Positions 27,409 to 37,461 of a DNA stretch of 64,000 bases are shown here, in pieces; the first letter of the stretch is position 1, and the number at the start of each line of letters is the position of its first letter. The notes beneath the pieces are model-generated. The model worked only from the letters and a program-made list of their open reading frames with translations. It was not told where the DNA came from and ran no database searches. Position numbers and translations under genes: made by a program. This DNA comes from Helicobacter pylori (GTDB lineage Bacteria > Campylobacterota > Campylobacteria > Campylobacterales > Helicobacteraceae): positions 496,001 through 560,000 of the forward strand of contig NZ_CP122954.1 of assembly GCF_030323545.1 (NCBI RefSeq), in the 5' to 3' direction.

Positions 27409-28687
27409 TGAGACTCCCTTTTTTGAATAGATTGAGTAAGCGTTTGAATTGCGGGAAAGAAATGTTTGCGCATTCTAAATTATCAATTTCTAAAGGCAAT
27501 GCTAAAGTTAAAATAGCGAAACTCATCGCAATCCTGTGATCGTTAAAGCTTTGGATAAGGGGGGGTTTTTTTTGAGAAAGGCGCTGTTTTAATTGAGTTA
27601 TATCTTCTAATCCCTCTATGTAAAATCCGTCTTCAAACTCTTCGCACTCAATCCCTAAAGCTTTGAAATTAGAAACAACCGCTTTAATCCTATCGCTTTC
27701 TTTAGATCGTAAATCTTTAGCGTTTTTGACCATGCTTTTGCCTTTTGCAAAAAGCATAGCGATACTTAAAGCAGGGATTTCATCAATAAGGCTGGCGATA
27801 TTTTGATCAATATTAATCGCTTTTAAAGAGGCATGCTCTATATAAATATCGCCAATCATTTCTAAATCTTTGGATTGAAACGCATACTCTATGGAAGCGC
27901 CCATTTTTTTCAACGCTTCAAAAGCTTCTATGCGGGTGGGGTTGAGCAAGACATTTTTTAAAAGAAGGCGGCTTTTTGGCGTAATCGCACAAGCGAGAGC
28001 GAAAAAAAACGCGCTAGACGGATCATTAGCTATGGTAAAATCAAAGGCTTCTAGGGGTTTTTCTAGGGGTGAAATCATTAAAACGCCGTCTTGATTTTGA
28101 ATATCAGCTCCCAAACTTTTAAGCATGATTTCTGTGTGGTTACGGCTAAGCTCATTTTCTTTATAGGCGCTTGTGCCTTGAGCTTGTAAGGCGCTTAAAA
28201 TAAAAGCGCTTTTGACTTGAGCTGAAGCGATAGGGCTTTCATAATGGCAAGCTTTTAAGGAACTCCCTAAGATCACTAAGGGGGCGAAATGGTTATCCTC
28301 TCTCCCTAAAATTTTTGCTCCAAAAGCTTTCAAAGGCTCAATGATTCTTTTCATGGGGCGTGCGTTTAAGGAATTGTCCCCGCTTAAAACAAAAAGGCCT
28401 TTTTGAGCGCTTAAAAGCCCGCTGTATAAACGCATACTGGTGCCAGAATTGTTGCAATTTAAAATCTTGTTAGGCTCTTTTATAGTTGTTGGGGGTGTGA
28501 TTTTAAAAGAATTTTTTGCGGTATTTTCCACTTTAGCCCCTAAATTTTGAGCGATTTCTAAAGAGCTTAAACAATCTTCTCCCATTAAAAAATTCCGCAC
28601 GAAACAAGGCTTTTGAGCGAGCAAGCTAAAAATAACGGCTCTGTGCGAGAGCGATTTATCGCTAGCGTTAATGTCAAGCTCTATCAC
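27398..28687 (-). CDS. aroA: 3-phosphoshikimate 1-carboxyvinyltransferase (EPSP synthase)
   Basis: 429 residues. Shikimate pathway enzyme. Motifs: ASDKSLSHRAVI at the N-terminus, CNNSGTSMRLYSGLL, and the catalytic region SFNDHRIAMSFAIL. Length is typical. It lies 15 bases after the pheT stop on the same strand and overlaps ispH, forming pheS-pheT-aroA-ispH. Confidence 0.95.
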   Translation of the reverse strand: MIELDINASDKSLSHRAVIFSLLAQKPCFVRNFLMGEDCLSSLEIAQNLGAKVENTAKNSFKITPPTTIKEPNKILNCNNSGTSMRLYSGLLSAQKGLFVLSGDNSLNARPMKRIIEPLKAFGAKILGREDNHFAPLVILGSSLKACHYESPIASAQVKSAFILSALQAQGTSAYKENELSRNHTEIMLKSLGADIQNQDGVLMISPLEKPLEAFDFTIANDPSSAFFFALACAITPKSRLLLKNVLLNPTRIEAFEALKKMGASIEYAFQSKDLEMIGDIYIEHASLKAINIDQNIASLIDEIPALSIAMLFAKGKSMVKNAKDLRSKESDRIKAVVSNFKALGIECEEFEDGFYIEGLEDITQLKQRLSQKKPPLIQSFNDHRIAMSFAILTLALPLEIDNLECANISFPQFKRLLNLFKKGSLNGN

Positions 28688-28702
28688 ATGTTATCCTTTA
28701 TA

Positions 28703-30997
28703 TTATCCCTTAAGGCGAGCGTTAAATTCTTTTTCTAAAATTTCAAGCGCTTTTTGCACGGCTGAATTGACCTCTTCATCATTTAGGGTTTTTTCTAAAG
28801 AATGGATCACGCAACGCACGCTTAAGGCTATGGAATTATGGCTTTCTTTAAAAATATCAAGGGGTAGAATCTCGCTTAAATTAGGGATTTGAGCGTCTTC
28901 TAGGGCTTTTTTAATCCTGCTAAAAGCGGTATTCTCATCAATGATTAGAGTCAAATCCCTCACACTGCTAGGGTAAATGCTAAAGGGTTTTAATAGCATG
29001 GCGGGGCGTTTGAGTTTAAAAGCGTCTATCTCAGCATAATAGCTTTCAAACAAATCCAATTCCTGGATCACTTTAGGGTGGATTTTAGCGATTACGCCTA
29101 TAATTTCATTATTTTGAATGATTTTAGCGCTCTGGTAGGGGTGGTTAATGGGGGTTTGAGCGGTTAGTTTTTCCAAGTTGAAATCCCCTATAACTTTTGA
29201 AACGCATTCGGCAAAAGAGTAAAAATCCCAAGCCTTGCCCTTAGCATCAGGGTAGCTTTCTTTTTTTTGTAAGCCGCTCGCTAAAAAGCCTAGTTTTTGG
29301 ATCTCTTCTCTTTTAGAGTTATACACGCTCCCCTTTTCATAAAGGGCTATGCTTTTAAACCCTAAATTTTTATTCCTTAAACTAGCGTCTAAAAGCCCGC
29401 AAACAAGGCTCGTTCTTAAGGTGTTTAACTCCGTTGTGATAGGGTTTTGCAATTCTAGGGGATCTTCTAAAACTTCAAAGCCTAGTTTTTGCTGTTTTTC
29501 TTTAGAATAAAACACATAATGAATGACTTCTTTAAAACCGCAAGCGAGAGCCTTGTGTTTAAGGTTTTCAAAAAAGCGGTGCGTGTCATAATGGGGGTTT
29601 GAATTTTTGTTACTGACGCTATCAAGGGGCTTTGAAATCAAATGATCAATCCCTACAAAGCGTAAGATTTCTTCAGCAATATCTTGGATCGTTTGAATGT
29701 CATGCCTGAAATTTGGTGCCACAACCTCTAAAATTTGGGGTTTTGAGTTTGGCTCTTTTATGCTAACCTTAAAGCCTAAACTTTTTAAAATGCCTTGAAT
29801 TTTTTCTTCCTCTACAGCAAGCCCCAAAATTTCGGTAATGTCTTCAAGTTTGAATTTAAGGGCGCGATCTTTTAAAGAATGTTCGGTTTGTTTGCTTTCT
29901 AAAACCGTCGCTTTCAAATGAGCACTTAAAAAATTCAAGCCGTCTGATAAATTAGGGTTGCTCCCCCTAGCGCTTCTATAAATAAGGGCATTGTCTTTTT
30001 GAAGCGTTTTATCTTTTAGAATGTGTAATTTTAAAGACAGGCTTACAGGATCAATATAGCTCGCTTCTAAAAGCAAATGCCCGCTCAAATCTTTTTGATC
30101 TTGATGTTTTATAGCGATAGTGGAGCGTTTTTGATGGTTGATATAAACGCTTTCAAGGTTATTTTCATCGTTTTTCACGCTCAAATCAATAGGGGTTGCA
30201 TTCAGGCTATAAGCGTTCATTATTACCCCACTAAAATGCACGCTAAATTCTATGAAATTGTTTAGATCGTTCTCGCTTAAGGCGTTATTGTGAGCGAGCG
30301 AAAGTTTGACATTTAAAGGGGTTTTTAAAGAATGGTTGCAAACCAAATAATAAGCCAGATGCGATTCAATATTTTCGCCCGCACTAAGCGTGATCAAATC
30401 GCTTTTTGGCGTAAAATTTAAAGCCTTAATAGGTTTTAGGGGCGTGTGATAAAACGCACTAACCTCTCTGGCAATCCCTAAAACGCTCAAGCAATCCCCA
30501 CGATTGGGGGTTAATGAAATCTCTAAAACATGCGTGTTGAAAGGGGCGTATTCATTTAATTCTTTCCCCAAAACCAACTCCCCAACACTCTCATCTAATT
30601 CCAAGATGCCATCATTGATTTTAGGGAAGCCCAATTCAGCGCTAGAGCAAATCATGCCACAGCTTTCAACCCCCCTAAGCTCAGTTTTAGCGATGGTTGT
30701 TGAGCCGATTAGCGCCCCATTTAAAGCGACTGGCACGAATTGGTTTGGTGCGACATTTTTAGCCCCACACACGATTGGCAACACTTCTTTGCCAATATCC
30801 ACTTGACACACGCTGAGTTTTTCGGCGTTTTTATGGGGGGCTTTTTCTAAAACCTTACCCACAACCACATTTTTAGGGGCGATACAAGGGATACAGCTTT
30901 CCACTTCTAAGCCTAAGCGGCTCAAATTCTCACAGAGTTTGGCTACATCTTTAGGCGCATCTACAAAAACGCTTAAATCATTGACACTCAGTTTCAT
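28703..30997 (-). CDS. pheT: phenylalanyl-tRNA synthetase beta subunit
   Basis: 764 residues. N-terminal tRNA-binding EMAP-like domain (VVVGKVLEKAPHKNAEKLSVCQVD), B3/B4 editing domain, and a C-terminal anticodon-binding fold (SIYPSSVRDLTLIID). Its ATG overlaps the pheS stop by one base (TAATG), so the two subunits of the tetramer are translated in a coupled way. The gene is followed by aroA after 15 bases. Confidence 0.95.
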   Translation of the reverse strand: MKLSVNDLSVFVDAPKDVAKLCENLSRLGLEVESCIPCIAPKNVVVGKVLEKAPHKNAEKLSVCQVDIGKEVLPIVCGAKNVAPNQFVPVALNGALIGSTTIAKTELRGVESCGMICSSAELGFPKINDGILELDESVGELVLGKELNEYAPFNTHVLEISLTPNRGDCLSVLGIAREVSAFYHTPLKPIKALNFTPKSDLITLSAGENIESHLAYYLVCNHSLKTPLNVKLSLAHNNALSENDLNNFIEFSVHFSGVIMNAYSLNATPIDLSVKNDENNLESVYINHQKRSTIAIKHQDQKDLSGHLLLEASYIDPVSLSLKLHILKDKTLQKDNALIYRSARGSNPNLSDGLNFLSAHLKATVLESKQTEHSLKDRALKFKLEDITEILGLAVEEEKIQGILKSLGFKVSIKEPNSKPQILEVVAPNFRHDIQTIQDIAEEILRFVGIDHLISKPLDSVSNKNSNPHYDTHRFFENLKHKALACGFKEVIHYVFYSKEKQQKLGFEVLEDPLELQNPITTELNTLRTSLVCGLLDASLRNKNLGFKSIALYEKGSVYNSKREEIQKLGFLASGLQKKESYPDAKGKAWDFYSFAECVSKVIGDFNLEKLTAQTPINHPYQSAKIIQNNEIIGVIAKIHPKVIQELDLFESYYAEIDAFKLKRPAMLLKPFSIYPSSVRDLTLIIDENTAFSRIKKALEDAQIPNLSEILPLDIFKESHNSIALSVRCVIHSLEKTLNDEEVNSAVQKALEILEKEFNARLKG

Positions 30998-31983
30998 TAA
31001 AAGCTCTCCAACACCCTCAAATCAGTTTCAAAAAAACTGCGCAAATCATTGATTTGGCAAGTCAGCATAGCCAATCTTTCAATCCCCATGCCAAAAGCAA
31101 ACCCGCTCATATTCTCATACCCTATGGCTTCAAACACCGCATTATTGACCATGCCGCAACCCAACACTTCTAGCCAGCCTGTGTGCGAGCAAACCCTACA
31201 GCCTTCTTGCTTGCAAAACACGCAACTAATATCCACTTCAGCGCTTGGCTCTGTGAAAGGGAAAAAGCTAGAGCGCCATCTTAATTTCACGCCACCAAAG
31301 AAATAATGCAAAAAGTCTTCGATCACGCCTTTTAAATGTGTGAAACGGATATTCCCTTTTTGATCCACGACAAGCCCTTCAATTTGATGGAACATGGGCG
31401 TGTGGGTCAAGTCATAATCGCACCTAAAGGTTTCGCCTAAACAAATCATCTTAATGGGTGGGGTTTGTTCTTGCATGGTGTGGATTTGCACGGGCGAAGT
31501 GTGGGTCCTTAAAAGCTTGTGATCTTTAAAATAGAAAGTGTCTTGCATGTCTCTTGCAGGATGGTAAGGAGGCAAGTTTAAAGCGCTGAAATTATGGAAA
31601 TCATCTTCCACTAAAGAGCCGATTTCAAGCTTGTATCCTAATGGGGTGAAAAATTCAATGATTTTATTTTTAGTATAATTCAAAGGGTGAGAAGAGCTTG
31701 TTTTGATAGCGTTAAACAAGCTCACATCAATTTTTTCTTTTTTCAAGCGTTCTTCTAATTCAAGCTCTATAATAGCCTTTTTTTTCAATTCAAAGGCTCT
31801 TTCAAACGCTTGCTTATAATGGTGGATTTCTTTGGCAAAGGCGTTTTTTTCTTCGCCGTTCAGATTTTTGAGTTGGTTGAATTTATCCGCAAAAACCCCT
31901 TTTTTACCCAAAGCATTCAAGCGCACTTCTTCTAACTCTTTGCTATTAGTAACCTTTTCTAATCGCTCTATTAAGGTGTGCAA
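30997..31983 (-). CDS. pheS: phenylalanyl-tRNA synthetase alpha subunit
   Basis: 328 residues. N-terminal coiled coil followed by the class II catalytic core: motif 1 region [14 protein letters not shown], motif 2 [10 protein letters not shown], motif 3 [11 protein letters not shown], with the phenylalanine pocket near [11 protein letters not shown] CxxxxCRxC-like cysteine set ([12 protein letters not shown]) is present. First gene of the pheS-pheT-aroA-ispH run and divergent from the HIT gene. Confidence 0.95.
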   Translation of the reverse strand: MHTLIERLEKVTNSKELEEVRLNALGKKGVFADKFNQLKNLNGEEKNAFAKEIHHYKQAFERAFELKKKAIIELELEERLKKEKIDVSLFNAIKTSSSHPLNYTKNKIIEFFTPLGYKLEIGSLVEDDFHNFSALNLPPYHPARDMQDTFYFKDHKLLRTHTSPVQIHTMQEQTPPIKMICLGETFRCDYDLTHTPMFHQIEGLVVDQKGNIRFTHLKGVIEDFLHYFFGGVKLRWRSSFFPFTEPSAEVDISCVFCKQEGCRVCSHTGWLEVLGCGMVNNAVFEAIGYENMSGFAFGMGIERLAMLTCQINDLRSFFETDLRVLESF

Positions 31984-32014
31984 TAACGATCCTTATATTT
32001 TATTTTTAAAAAGC

Positions 32015-32020
32015 TATAAT
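32015..32020 (+). promoter_or_regulatory. putative -10 box for the HIT gene
   Basis: TATAAT 43 bases upstream of the HIT ATG, in the 80-base divergent gap with pheS. Confidence 0.5.
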
Positions 32021-32063
32021 ACAACTTTAATAAAAGAAAAACCTTAAAAGGGAGCAAAAAAGC

Positions 32064-32378
32064 ATGAATGTGTTTGAAAAAATAATCAAAGGCGAAATCC
32101 CTTGTTCTAAGATTTTAGAAAACGAGCGTTTCTTATCCTTTTATGACATTAACCCTAAAGCTAAAGTGCATGCGTTAGTGATACCCAAACAAAGCATTCA
32201 GGATTTTAACGGCATCACCCCAGAGCTTATGGCGCAAATGACAAGTTTTATTTTTGAAGTGGTGGAAAAATTAGGCATCAAAGAGAAGGGTTACAAGCTT
32301 TTAACGAATGTGGGTAAAAACGCAGGGCAAGAGGTGATGCATTTGCATTTTCATATTTTAAGCGGAGACAAACATTAA
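32064..32378 (+). CDS. HIT-family nucleotide-binding hydrolase (HINT-like)
   Basis: 104 residues, the usual HINT size. The histidine triad is HLHFHILSG at the C-terminus, preceded by the G-Q-E-V-x-H element (AGQEVMHLH); ALVIPKQSI and IPCSKILE are also typical. HINT enzymes hydrolyse AMP-lysine or AMP-NH2 type phosphoramidates. Followed 18 bases later by the cysteine-desulfurase-like gene. Confidence 0.93.
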   Translation: MNVFEKIIKGEIPCSKILENERFLSFYDINPKAKVHALVIPKQSIQDFNGITPELMAQMTSFIFEVVEKLGIKEKGYKLLTNVGKNAGQEVMHLHFHILSGDKH

Positions 32379-32396
32379 AAGCGTTGGTGGTGTTTT

Positions 32397-33719
32397 GTGC
32401 AAGCGTTTTTAAATAGGAGTTTTGCTCCCTTACTCAACCCTAACGAGAATCCTTTAGAGCAAGTTAAATCCAGTATTATTTTAAAAAAAGGGGTGTCTTA
32501 TTTTGACTGGGGGGCTTCAGGTTTAGCGAGCGTTTTAGTGGAAAAGCGCGTGAAATCTTTACTGCCTTATTACGCGAACGCTCATTCTGTCGCTTCTAAA
32601 CATGCGATTTTAATGGGCATGCTTTTAAAAGAGTGCCAAGAAAAGTTGAAGCGTTCTTTAAATTTGAGCGATGGTTATTGCGTCTTGAGTGCGGGGTATG
32701 GGGCGAGTTCAGCGATTAAGAAATTTCAAGAAATTTTAGGGGTGTGTATCCCTTCAAAAACGAAGAAAAATTTAGAGCCGTATTTGAAAGATATGGCTTT
32801 AAAGCGTGTGATTGTAGGGCCTTATGAGCATCATTCTAATGAGATTAGCTGGCGTGAAGGCTTGTGTGAAGTGGTGCGTATCCCTTTAAATGAACATGGT
32901 TTATTGGATTTAGAAATTTTAGAGCAAACTTTAAAAAAATCCCCTAACAGCCTGGTTTCTATGAGCGCGGCTTCTAATGTAACCGGACTGCTCACGCCCT
33001 TAAAAGAAGTTTCATCATTGTGTAAGAAATATAAGACCACTTTAGCTTTGGATTTAGCGAATTTTAGCGTGCATGCTAACCCTAAAGATTGCGAATACCA
33101 AACCGGTTTTTATGCGCCTCATAAGCTTTTAGGGGGTATTGGAGGGTGCGGTCTTTTAGGCATTTCTAAAGATTTGATTGACACTCAAATCGCCCCGAGT
33201 TTTAGCGCAGGGGGCGTGATTAAATACGCTAATCGCACACGGCATGAATTTATTGATGAATTGCCTTTAAGAGAAGAGTTTGGCACGCCAGGATTGTTGC
33301 AATTTTACAGGAGCGCTCTAGCGTATCAATTGAGAGATGAATGCGGTTTGGATTTTATCCATAAGAAAGAAAACAACCTTTTAAGAGTGCTCATGCATGG
33401 CTTAAAAGACTTGCCCGCTATTAATATTTATGGGAATTTAACAGCGAGTCGTGTGGGGGTAGTGGCTTTTAATATTGGGGGGATTTCGCCCTATGATTTA
33501 GCGAGAGTTTTAAGCTATGAATACGCTATTGAAACCCGGGCAGGTTGCTCTTGCGCGGGGCCTTATGGGCATGATTTATTGAATCTTAACGCTCAAAAGT
33601 CAAGCGATTTTAACGCTAAACCCGGATGGCTTAGAGTGAGCTTGCATTTCACGCATTCCATAAACGATATTGATTATTTGCTGGACAGCTTGAAAAAAGC
33701 GGTTAAAAAATTGCGTTAA
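32397..33719 (+). CDS. class V aminotransferase / cysteine desulfurase-like protein
   Basis: 440 residues, PLP fold type I. The PLP lysine is in FYAPHKLLGGIGGCG and the mobile cysteine loop is AGCSCAGPYG near the C-terminus, as in SufS/Csd-type enzymes; YDWGASG-like (FDWGASGLAS) and SAASNVTG motifs are also present. The start used is GTG at 32397. The main NifS of H. pylori is elsewhere, so this is a paralogue; its sulfur acceptor is unknown. Confidence 0.88.
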   Translation: MQAFLNRSFAPLLNPNENPLEQVKSSIILKKGVSYFDWGASGLASVLVEKRVKSLLPYYANAHSVASKHAILMGMLLKECQEKLKRSLNLSDGYCVLSAGYGASSAIKKFQEILGVCIPSKTKKNLEPYLKDMALKRVIVGPYEHHSNEISWREGLCEVVRIPLNEHGLLDLEILEQTLKKSPNSLVSMSAASNVTGLLTPLKEVSSLCKKYKTTLALDLANFSVHANPKDCEYQTGFYAPHKLLGGIGGCGLLGISKDLIDTQIAPSFSAGGVIKYANRTRHEFIDELPLREEFGTPGLLQFYRSALAYQLRDECGLDFIHKKENNLLRVLMHGLKDLPAINIYGNLTASRVGVVAFNIGGISPYDLARVLSYEYAIETRAGCSCAGPYGHDLLNLNAQKSSDFNAKPGWLRVSLHFTHSINDIDYLLDSLKKAVKKLR

Positions 33720-33744
33720 GCTAAAACTATTTTTAAGGAAAAAT

Positions 33745-34335
33745 TTGGATATTTTAGATTTGAACAAAGCGCAAGCGGTGCAACCAAATGAGCAAGAGGT
33801 AGAGGATAAAGAGCGAGAGTTAAAAGAGCCGGTGGTTTTAGAAGATTTGAGCGCTTTAGCATGGCTTGAATTAGAAGAGTTTAGCCGCCTTTCAGGGCTT
33901 CCTAAAGAAAGGATCTTGGAATTAGTGAATCTTGGTAAAATCAAGAGCAAAATAAGCCACAACAAGCTTTTAATTGATGCGAGCAGCGGGACAAACGCTT
34001 TAATCAAAAAGGTAGAAAATAATTTGATTTCTATGGATATGAACGGGCGTTCTTTAGAACCTGTGTTTATGGAAAAGACCATTAACACGATTTTAAACTT
34101 GCATGATAAGGTCATTAGCGCTAAAGATGAAACGATTTCAGCCTTTAAAAATGAAAACATGTTTTTAAAAGACGCTTTAATCTCTATGCAAGAAGTCTAT
34201 GAAGAAGATAAAAAAACCATCGATCTTTTGCGAGATGAACTCAATCAAGCGAGAGAAGAAATTGAATTTATGAAGAGGAAATACCGCTTGATGTGGGGGA
34301 AAGTCGCTGACATGAGCAGCGTGAATAAAAAGTAG
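33745..34335 (+). CDS. coiled-coil protein of unknown function (DUF3972-like)
   Basis: 196 residues. The start is TTG at 33745, preceded by AAGGAA. A central segment (LAWLELEEFSRLSGLPKERI ... LVNLGKIKSKISHNKLLIDA) looks like a winged-helix/MerR-like helix-turn-helix tail, and the C-terminal ~80 residues form a long coiled coil (TISAFKNENMFLKDALIS, EEDKKTIDLLRDELNQAREE). I associate it with the DUF3972 family of epsilonproteobacteria. Follows the desulfurase-like gene by 25 bases. Role unknown. Confidence 0.72.
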   Translation: MDILDLNKAQAVQPNEQEVEDKERELKEPVVLEDLSALAWLELEEFSRLSGLPKERILELVNLGKIKSKISHNKLLIDASSGTNALIKKVENNLISMDMNGRSLEPVFMEKTINTILNLHDKVISAKDETISAFKNENMFLKDALISMQEVYEEDKKTIDLLRDELNQAREEIEFMKRKYRLMWGKVADMSSVNKK

Positions 34336-34437
34336 TTTAAATTAACGCCCATGCTGAGGGCTTATTAGCGGTAATTTTAGGTGAATCTATGTTAGAATTT
34401 GGGGTGTTTTAACAGAATGCAAGCTTGAAGGAGAACC

Positions 34438-34995
34438 ATGTCCATTTCACGCAGAAGTATCCTAACAAAAATCCCAATCGCGCTCGCTAGTGCTAATGTT
34501 TTGAAAGCTGTTGGTGTTTTTGAAAAAGTAGAATCCATTCCGCATGCAACGCATTTTGGCCCCTTTATCGCAAAGGTTCAAAATGGAGTAATTAAAGATA
34601 TTGTCCCCCAAAAGAGCGATTATAACCCTACCATGATGTTAAAAGCGATGGCAGATAGGGTGTATTCAGATAGTAGGGTGAAGTATCCTTGCGTGCGTAA
34701 GAGCTTTTTAGAAAACAAAAAAAACCACAAAGAATTGCGCGGGAGAGAAGAGTTTGTGCGCGTGAGTTGGGATGTGGCGTTGGATTTAGCGGCTAAAAAG
34801 CTTAAAGAAATCCCTAAAGAAAACATCTATAATGCCAGTTATGGCGGCTGGGGGCATGCGGGTAGCTTGCATCGTTGTCATCATTTAGCATGGCGTTTTT
34901 TTAACACGACTTTAGGGGGGGCTATTGGCGCGGCTGCAAGAATAAACCCTATGATTGTAGGGGATGGAAGTTTATTCGCAACAAACCACTCATGA
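34438..34995 (+). pseudogene. bisC: BisC-type molybdopterin oxidoreductase, 5' fragment (frameshifted)
   Basis: 185 residues before a stop at 34993-34995. The N-terminus carries a twin-arginine signal (SRRSIL then a hydrophobic stretch), followed by the start of a DMSO/biotin sulfoxide reductase-type domain (THFGPFIAKV, RVKYPCVRKSFL, FVRVSWDVALDLAAKKLKEI, ASYGGWGHAGSLH). After VGDGS the frame is lost; the family motif expected next (EVYxQQTT) is found in the overlapping frame starting at 34964. AAGGAG precedes the ATG. The natural product would be a periplasmic Mo-bisMGD enzyme. Confidence 0.85.
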
Positions 34996-36802
34996 AGAGA
35001 TGATTAAAAATTGTAAGGTGTATGTCATGTGGGGGGCGGATTTATTCAAGTGCAACCGCATTGATTATTTTGTGCCAAACCATGTCAATGACAGCTACTA
35101 CCCTAAGTATAAAAGAGCTGGTATTAAATTCATCAGTATCGATCCCATTTATACCGAAACCGCTCAAGCCTTCAGTGCTGAATGGATACCCATCCGCCCT
35201 AATACTGATGTAGCGTTAATGCTAGGCATGATGCATTATCTTTATACGAGCAACCAATACGATAAAGCGTTTATCGCTAAATGCACTGATGGTTTTGATA
35301 AATTTTTACCCTATTTGCTAGGAGAGAGCGATAATGTGCCTAAGACTTTAGAATGGGCGTCTCAAATCACTGGAGTGAGTGCAGAAAAAATCAAAGAATT
35401 AGCGGATTTATTTGTCTCTAAGCGCACTTTTTTAGCGGGTAATTGGGCCATGCAAAGAGCTCAGCATGGCGAGCAACCGGATTGGGCGTTAATTGTTTTA
35501 GCCAGTATGATTGGTCAAGTGGGCTTATCTGGTGGGGGCTTTGGCTTTTCTATGCATTATGGAGGAAACGCTCAAGCGAGCTCTGGGGCAAGAATTGTTC
35601 CTATGATTTCGCAAGGGCATAATTCTGTAAAAAGCGTTATTCCAGCATCTAGAATTTCTGAAGCGATTTTGAATCCGGATAAAGAAATTGATTTTATGGG
35701 TAAAAAACTTAAATTACCTAAAATCAAAATGATCTACAATTGCGGGACGGATTTGTTGGGGCATGAAGCTGATACAAACGAGCTGATTCGCGCTTTAAGG
35801 ACCTTAGATTGCGTGATCGTGCATGAGCCTTGGTGGACGCCTACGGCAAAATTTGCTGATATTGTCTTTGCTTCCACTAGCACTATGGAAAGAGATGATA
35901 TTACTTTTGGAGGGAGTTATTCTAAAAATGTGGTTTATGCCATGCGTAAGGTGGTAGAGCCTGTTTATGAATCTAAAGACGATTATGAAATTTTCAGACA
36001 GCTTGCTTTACGCATTGGGGGCAATGAAACAGAGCAGAAATTCACGGAATCTAAGAGTTACATGGAATGGATTAAGAGCCTTTATGAAAAAAGCGATGGC
36101 CCTACTTTGAAATCGTTTGATCAATTTTGGAGGGATGGCTTTGTGGAGTTTGAAATCCCTGAAAATGCGAGAAAGTTTGTGCGTCATGCGAAATTCAGGC
36201 AAGACCCTATTAATAATAAGCTGGATACAGAGAGCGGGAAAATTCAAATTTTTTCTCAAAAATGCGCGGATTTTAAATTGGCCGATTTTAAAGGGCATCC
36301 TACTTGGTTTGAGCCAGCTGAGTGGTTAGGCTCTAAAATGGCTGAGACTTATCCGTTCCATTTAATCTCTCCGCACCCAAAATACCGTGTCAATTCACAG
36401 CTTGATAACACTTGGGTTAGGAATGTGTATAAAATTCAAGGCAGAGAGCCTGTAATGATCAACGAACTAGACGCTAATAAATTAGGCATTAGGCATGGTG
36501 AAATTGTAGAAGTGTTTAACGCTAGGGGGAGGTTGTTAGCAGGAGCGTTTGTAACTAAGAATATCCGTCAAGGGGTTTTGAGTATCCAAAAAGGGGCGTG
36601 GTATGACCCAGAAGATGTCAGGGTTAGAAACCCACGATGCAATGGAGGGCATGTGAATACGCTCACTTCTTTGCGCCCCACAAGCAGCATGACACAAGCC
36701 ATTTCAGCCAATACCGCCTTAGTTAATATCAGAAGACTTAGAAAGTATGAACTGGTCAAGCCCTATCATTCCATTTCAACACCAAGCATTATTGGGGCTT
36801 AA
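34964..36802 (+). pseudogene. bisC: BisC-type molybdopterin oxidoreductase, 3' fragment
   Basis: 612 codons continuing the same protein in another frame from EVYSQQTTHEEM. Family features include VMWGADLFKCNRIDYF, SIDPIYTETAQAF, the MPT-binding segments GNWAMQRAQHGEQPDWAL and HEPWWTPTAKFADIVFAST, and the C-terminal beta-barrel domain (ELDANKLGIRHGEIVEVFNARG). As a separate product it would lack the signal peptide and the first quarter of the active-site scaffold. A single net +1/-2 change between about 34960 and 34975 would restore about 788 residues. Confidence 0.88.
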
Positions 36803-36900
36803 AAAAAGTGAACATACTAGCATGAGAGTGTTTTAGAAAGACTTAAACGCTAAAGACTTGACCACTAGCCAAGCTGAAGCGTAATTCTCAATTTTTATAT

Positions 36901-36906
36901 TATAAT
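36901..36906 (+). promoter_or_regulatory. putative -10 box for the small exported protein gene
   Basis: TATAAT 56 bases upstream of the ATG at 36963, in a 160-base gap after bisC. Confidence 0.4.
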
Positions 36907-36962
36907 ACCCAATCAATGTGTTTAATTTCTGTTTTCAATATTGACGCTTATAAGGATAAAAG

Positions 36963-37451
36963 ATGAATATTTTTCAAACGAGTTTGAAATGTTGCATGGG
37001 GTTGGTTTTGTCTATGGGAGTCTTATTAGGGGATTCTAAAGCTTTTAAGATTAGGGTGGATAAAAGTTTAACCCCGCCCTTTTTGAATGTGCTTTCATTA
37101 GCTTTTAAACAAGACATGAGAAAAGAGATCGTTTTTGTGGTTACCAAAAGCAACAAATTGAGTAAAAAGGTGCTTTGTGATTTTGACGCTTTTTTATTGC
37201 CTGAGGCTCTGATGAGCGGCATGCCTGAAAAAGCGCTATTCCATAAGGAGTTTTTATTCCAATCTAAAGAAAATAAAACGCTCTATGCGTTTTCGCTGAT
37301 TGATACTCAATATTGCTCAAAAGGTGGAAATTACAGATACGAATTAGAAAAATTAGAACGCTGGTTTGTGCAAAAAGTGCCCGCATTGGCTGAAAGCTAT
37401 AGGGTGAATTACAAGAATCAATACAATAAAACACAGATCCCACAAAAATAA
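36963..37451 (+). CDS. small exported protein of unknown function
   Basis: 162 residues. N-terminal signal peptide (LKCCMGLVLSMGVLLGDSKA) and a basic mature part with RVDKSLTPPFLNVLSLAFKQ. Two further cysteines (VLCDFDAFLL, DTQYCSKGG) could form a disulfide. No family recognised. It lies 10 bases upstream of guaA, so it may share its transcript, but a functional link is not evident. Confidence 0.7.
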   Translation: MNIFQTSLKCCMGLVLSMGVLLGDSKAFKIRVDKSLTPPFLNVLSLAFKQDMRKEIVFVVTKSNKLSKKVLCDFDAFLLPEALMSGMPEKALFHKEFLFQSKENKTLYAFSLIDTQYCSKGGNYRYELEKLERWFVQKVPALAESYRVNYKNQYNKTQIPQK

Positions 37452-37461
37452 AGAATGAGCG

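Noticed and set aside
34438-36802. Programmed frameshifting in bisC
   Set aside because: No slippery heptamer or long homopolymer at the junction; a mutation or sequencing error is simpler.
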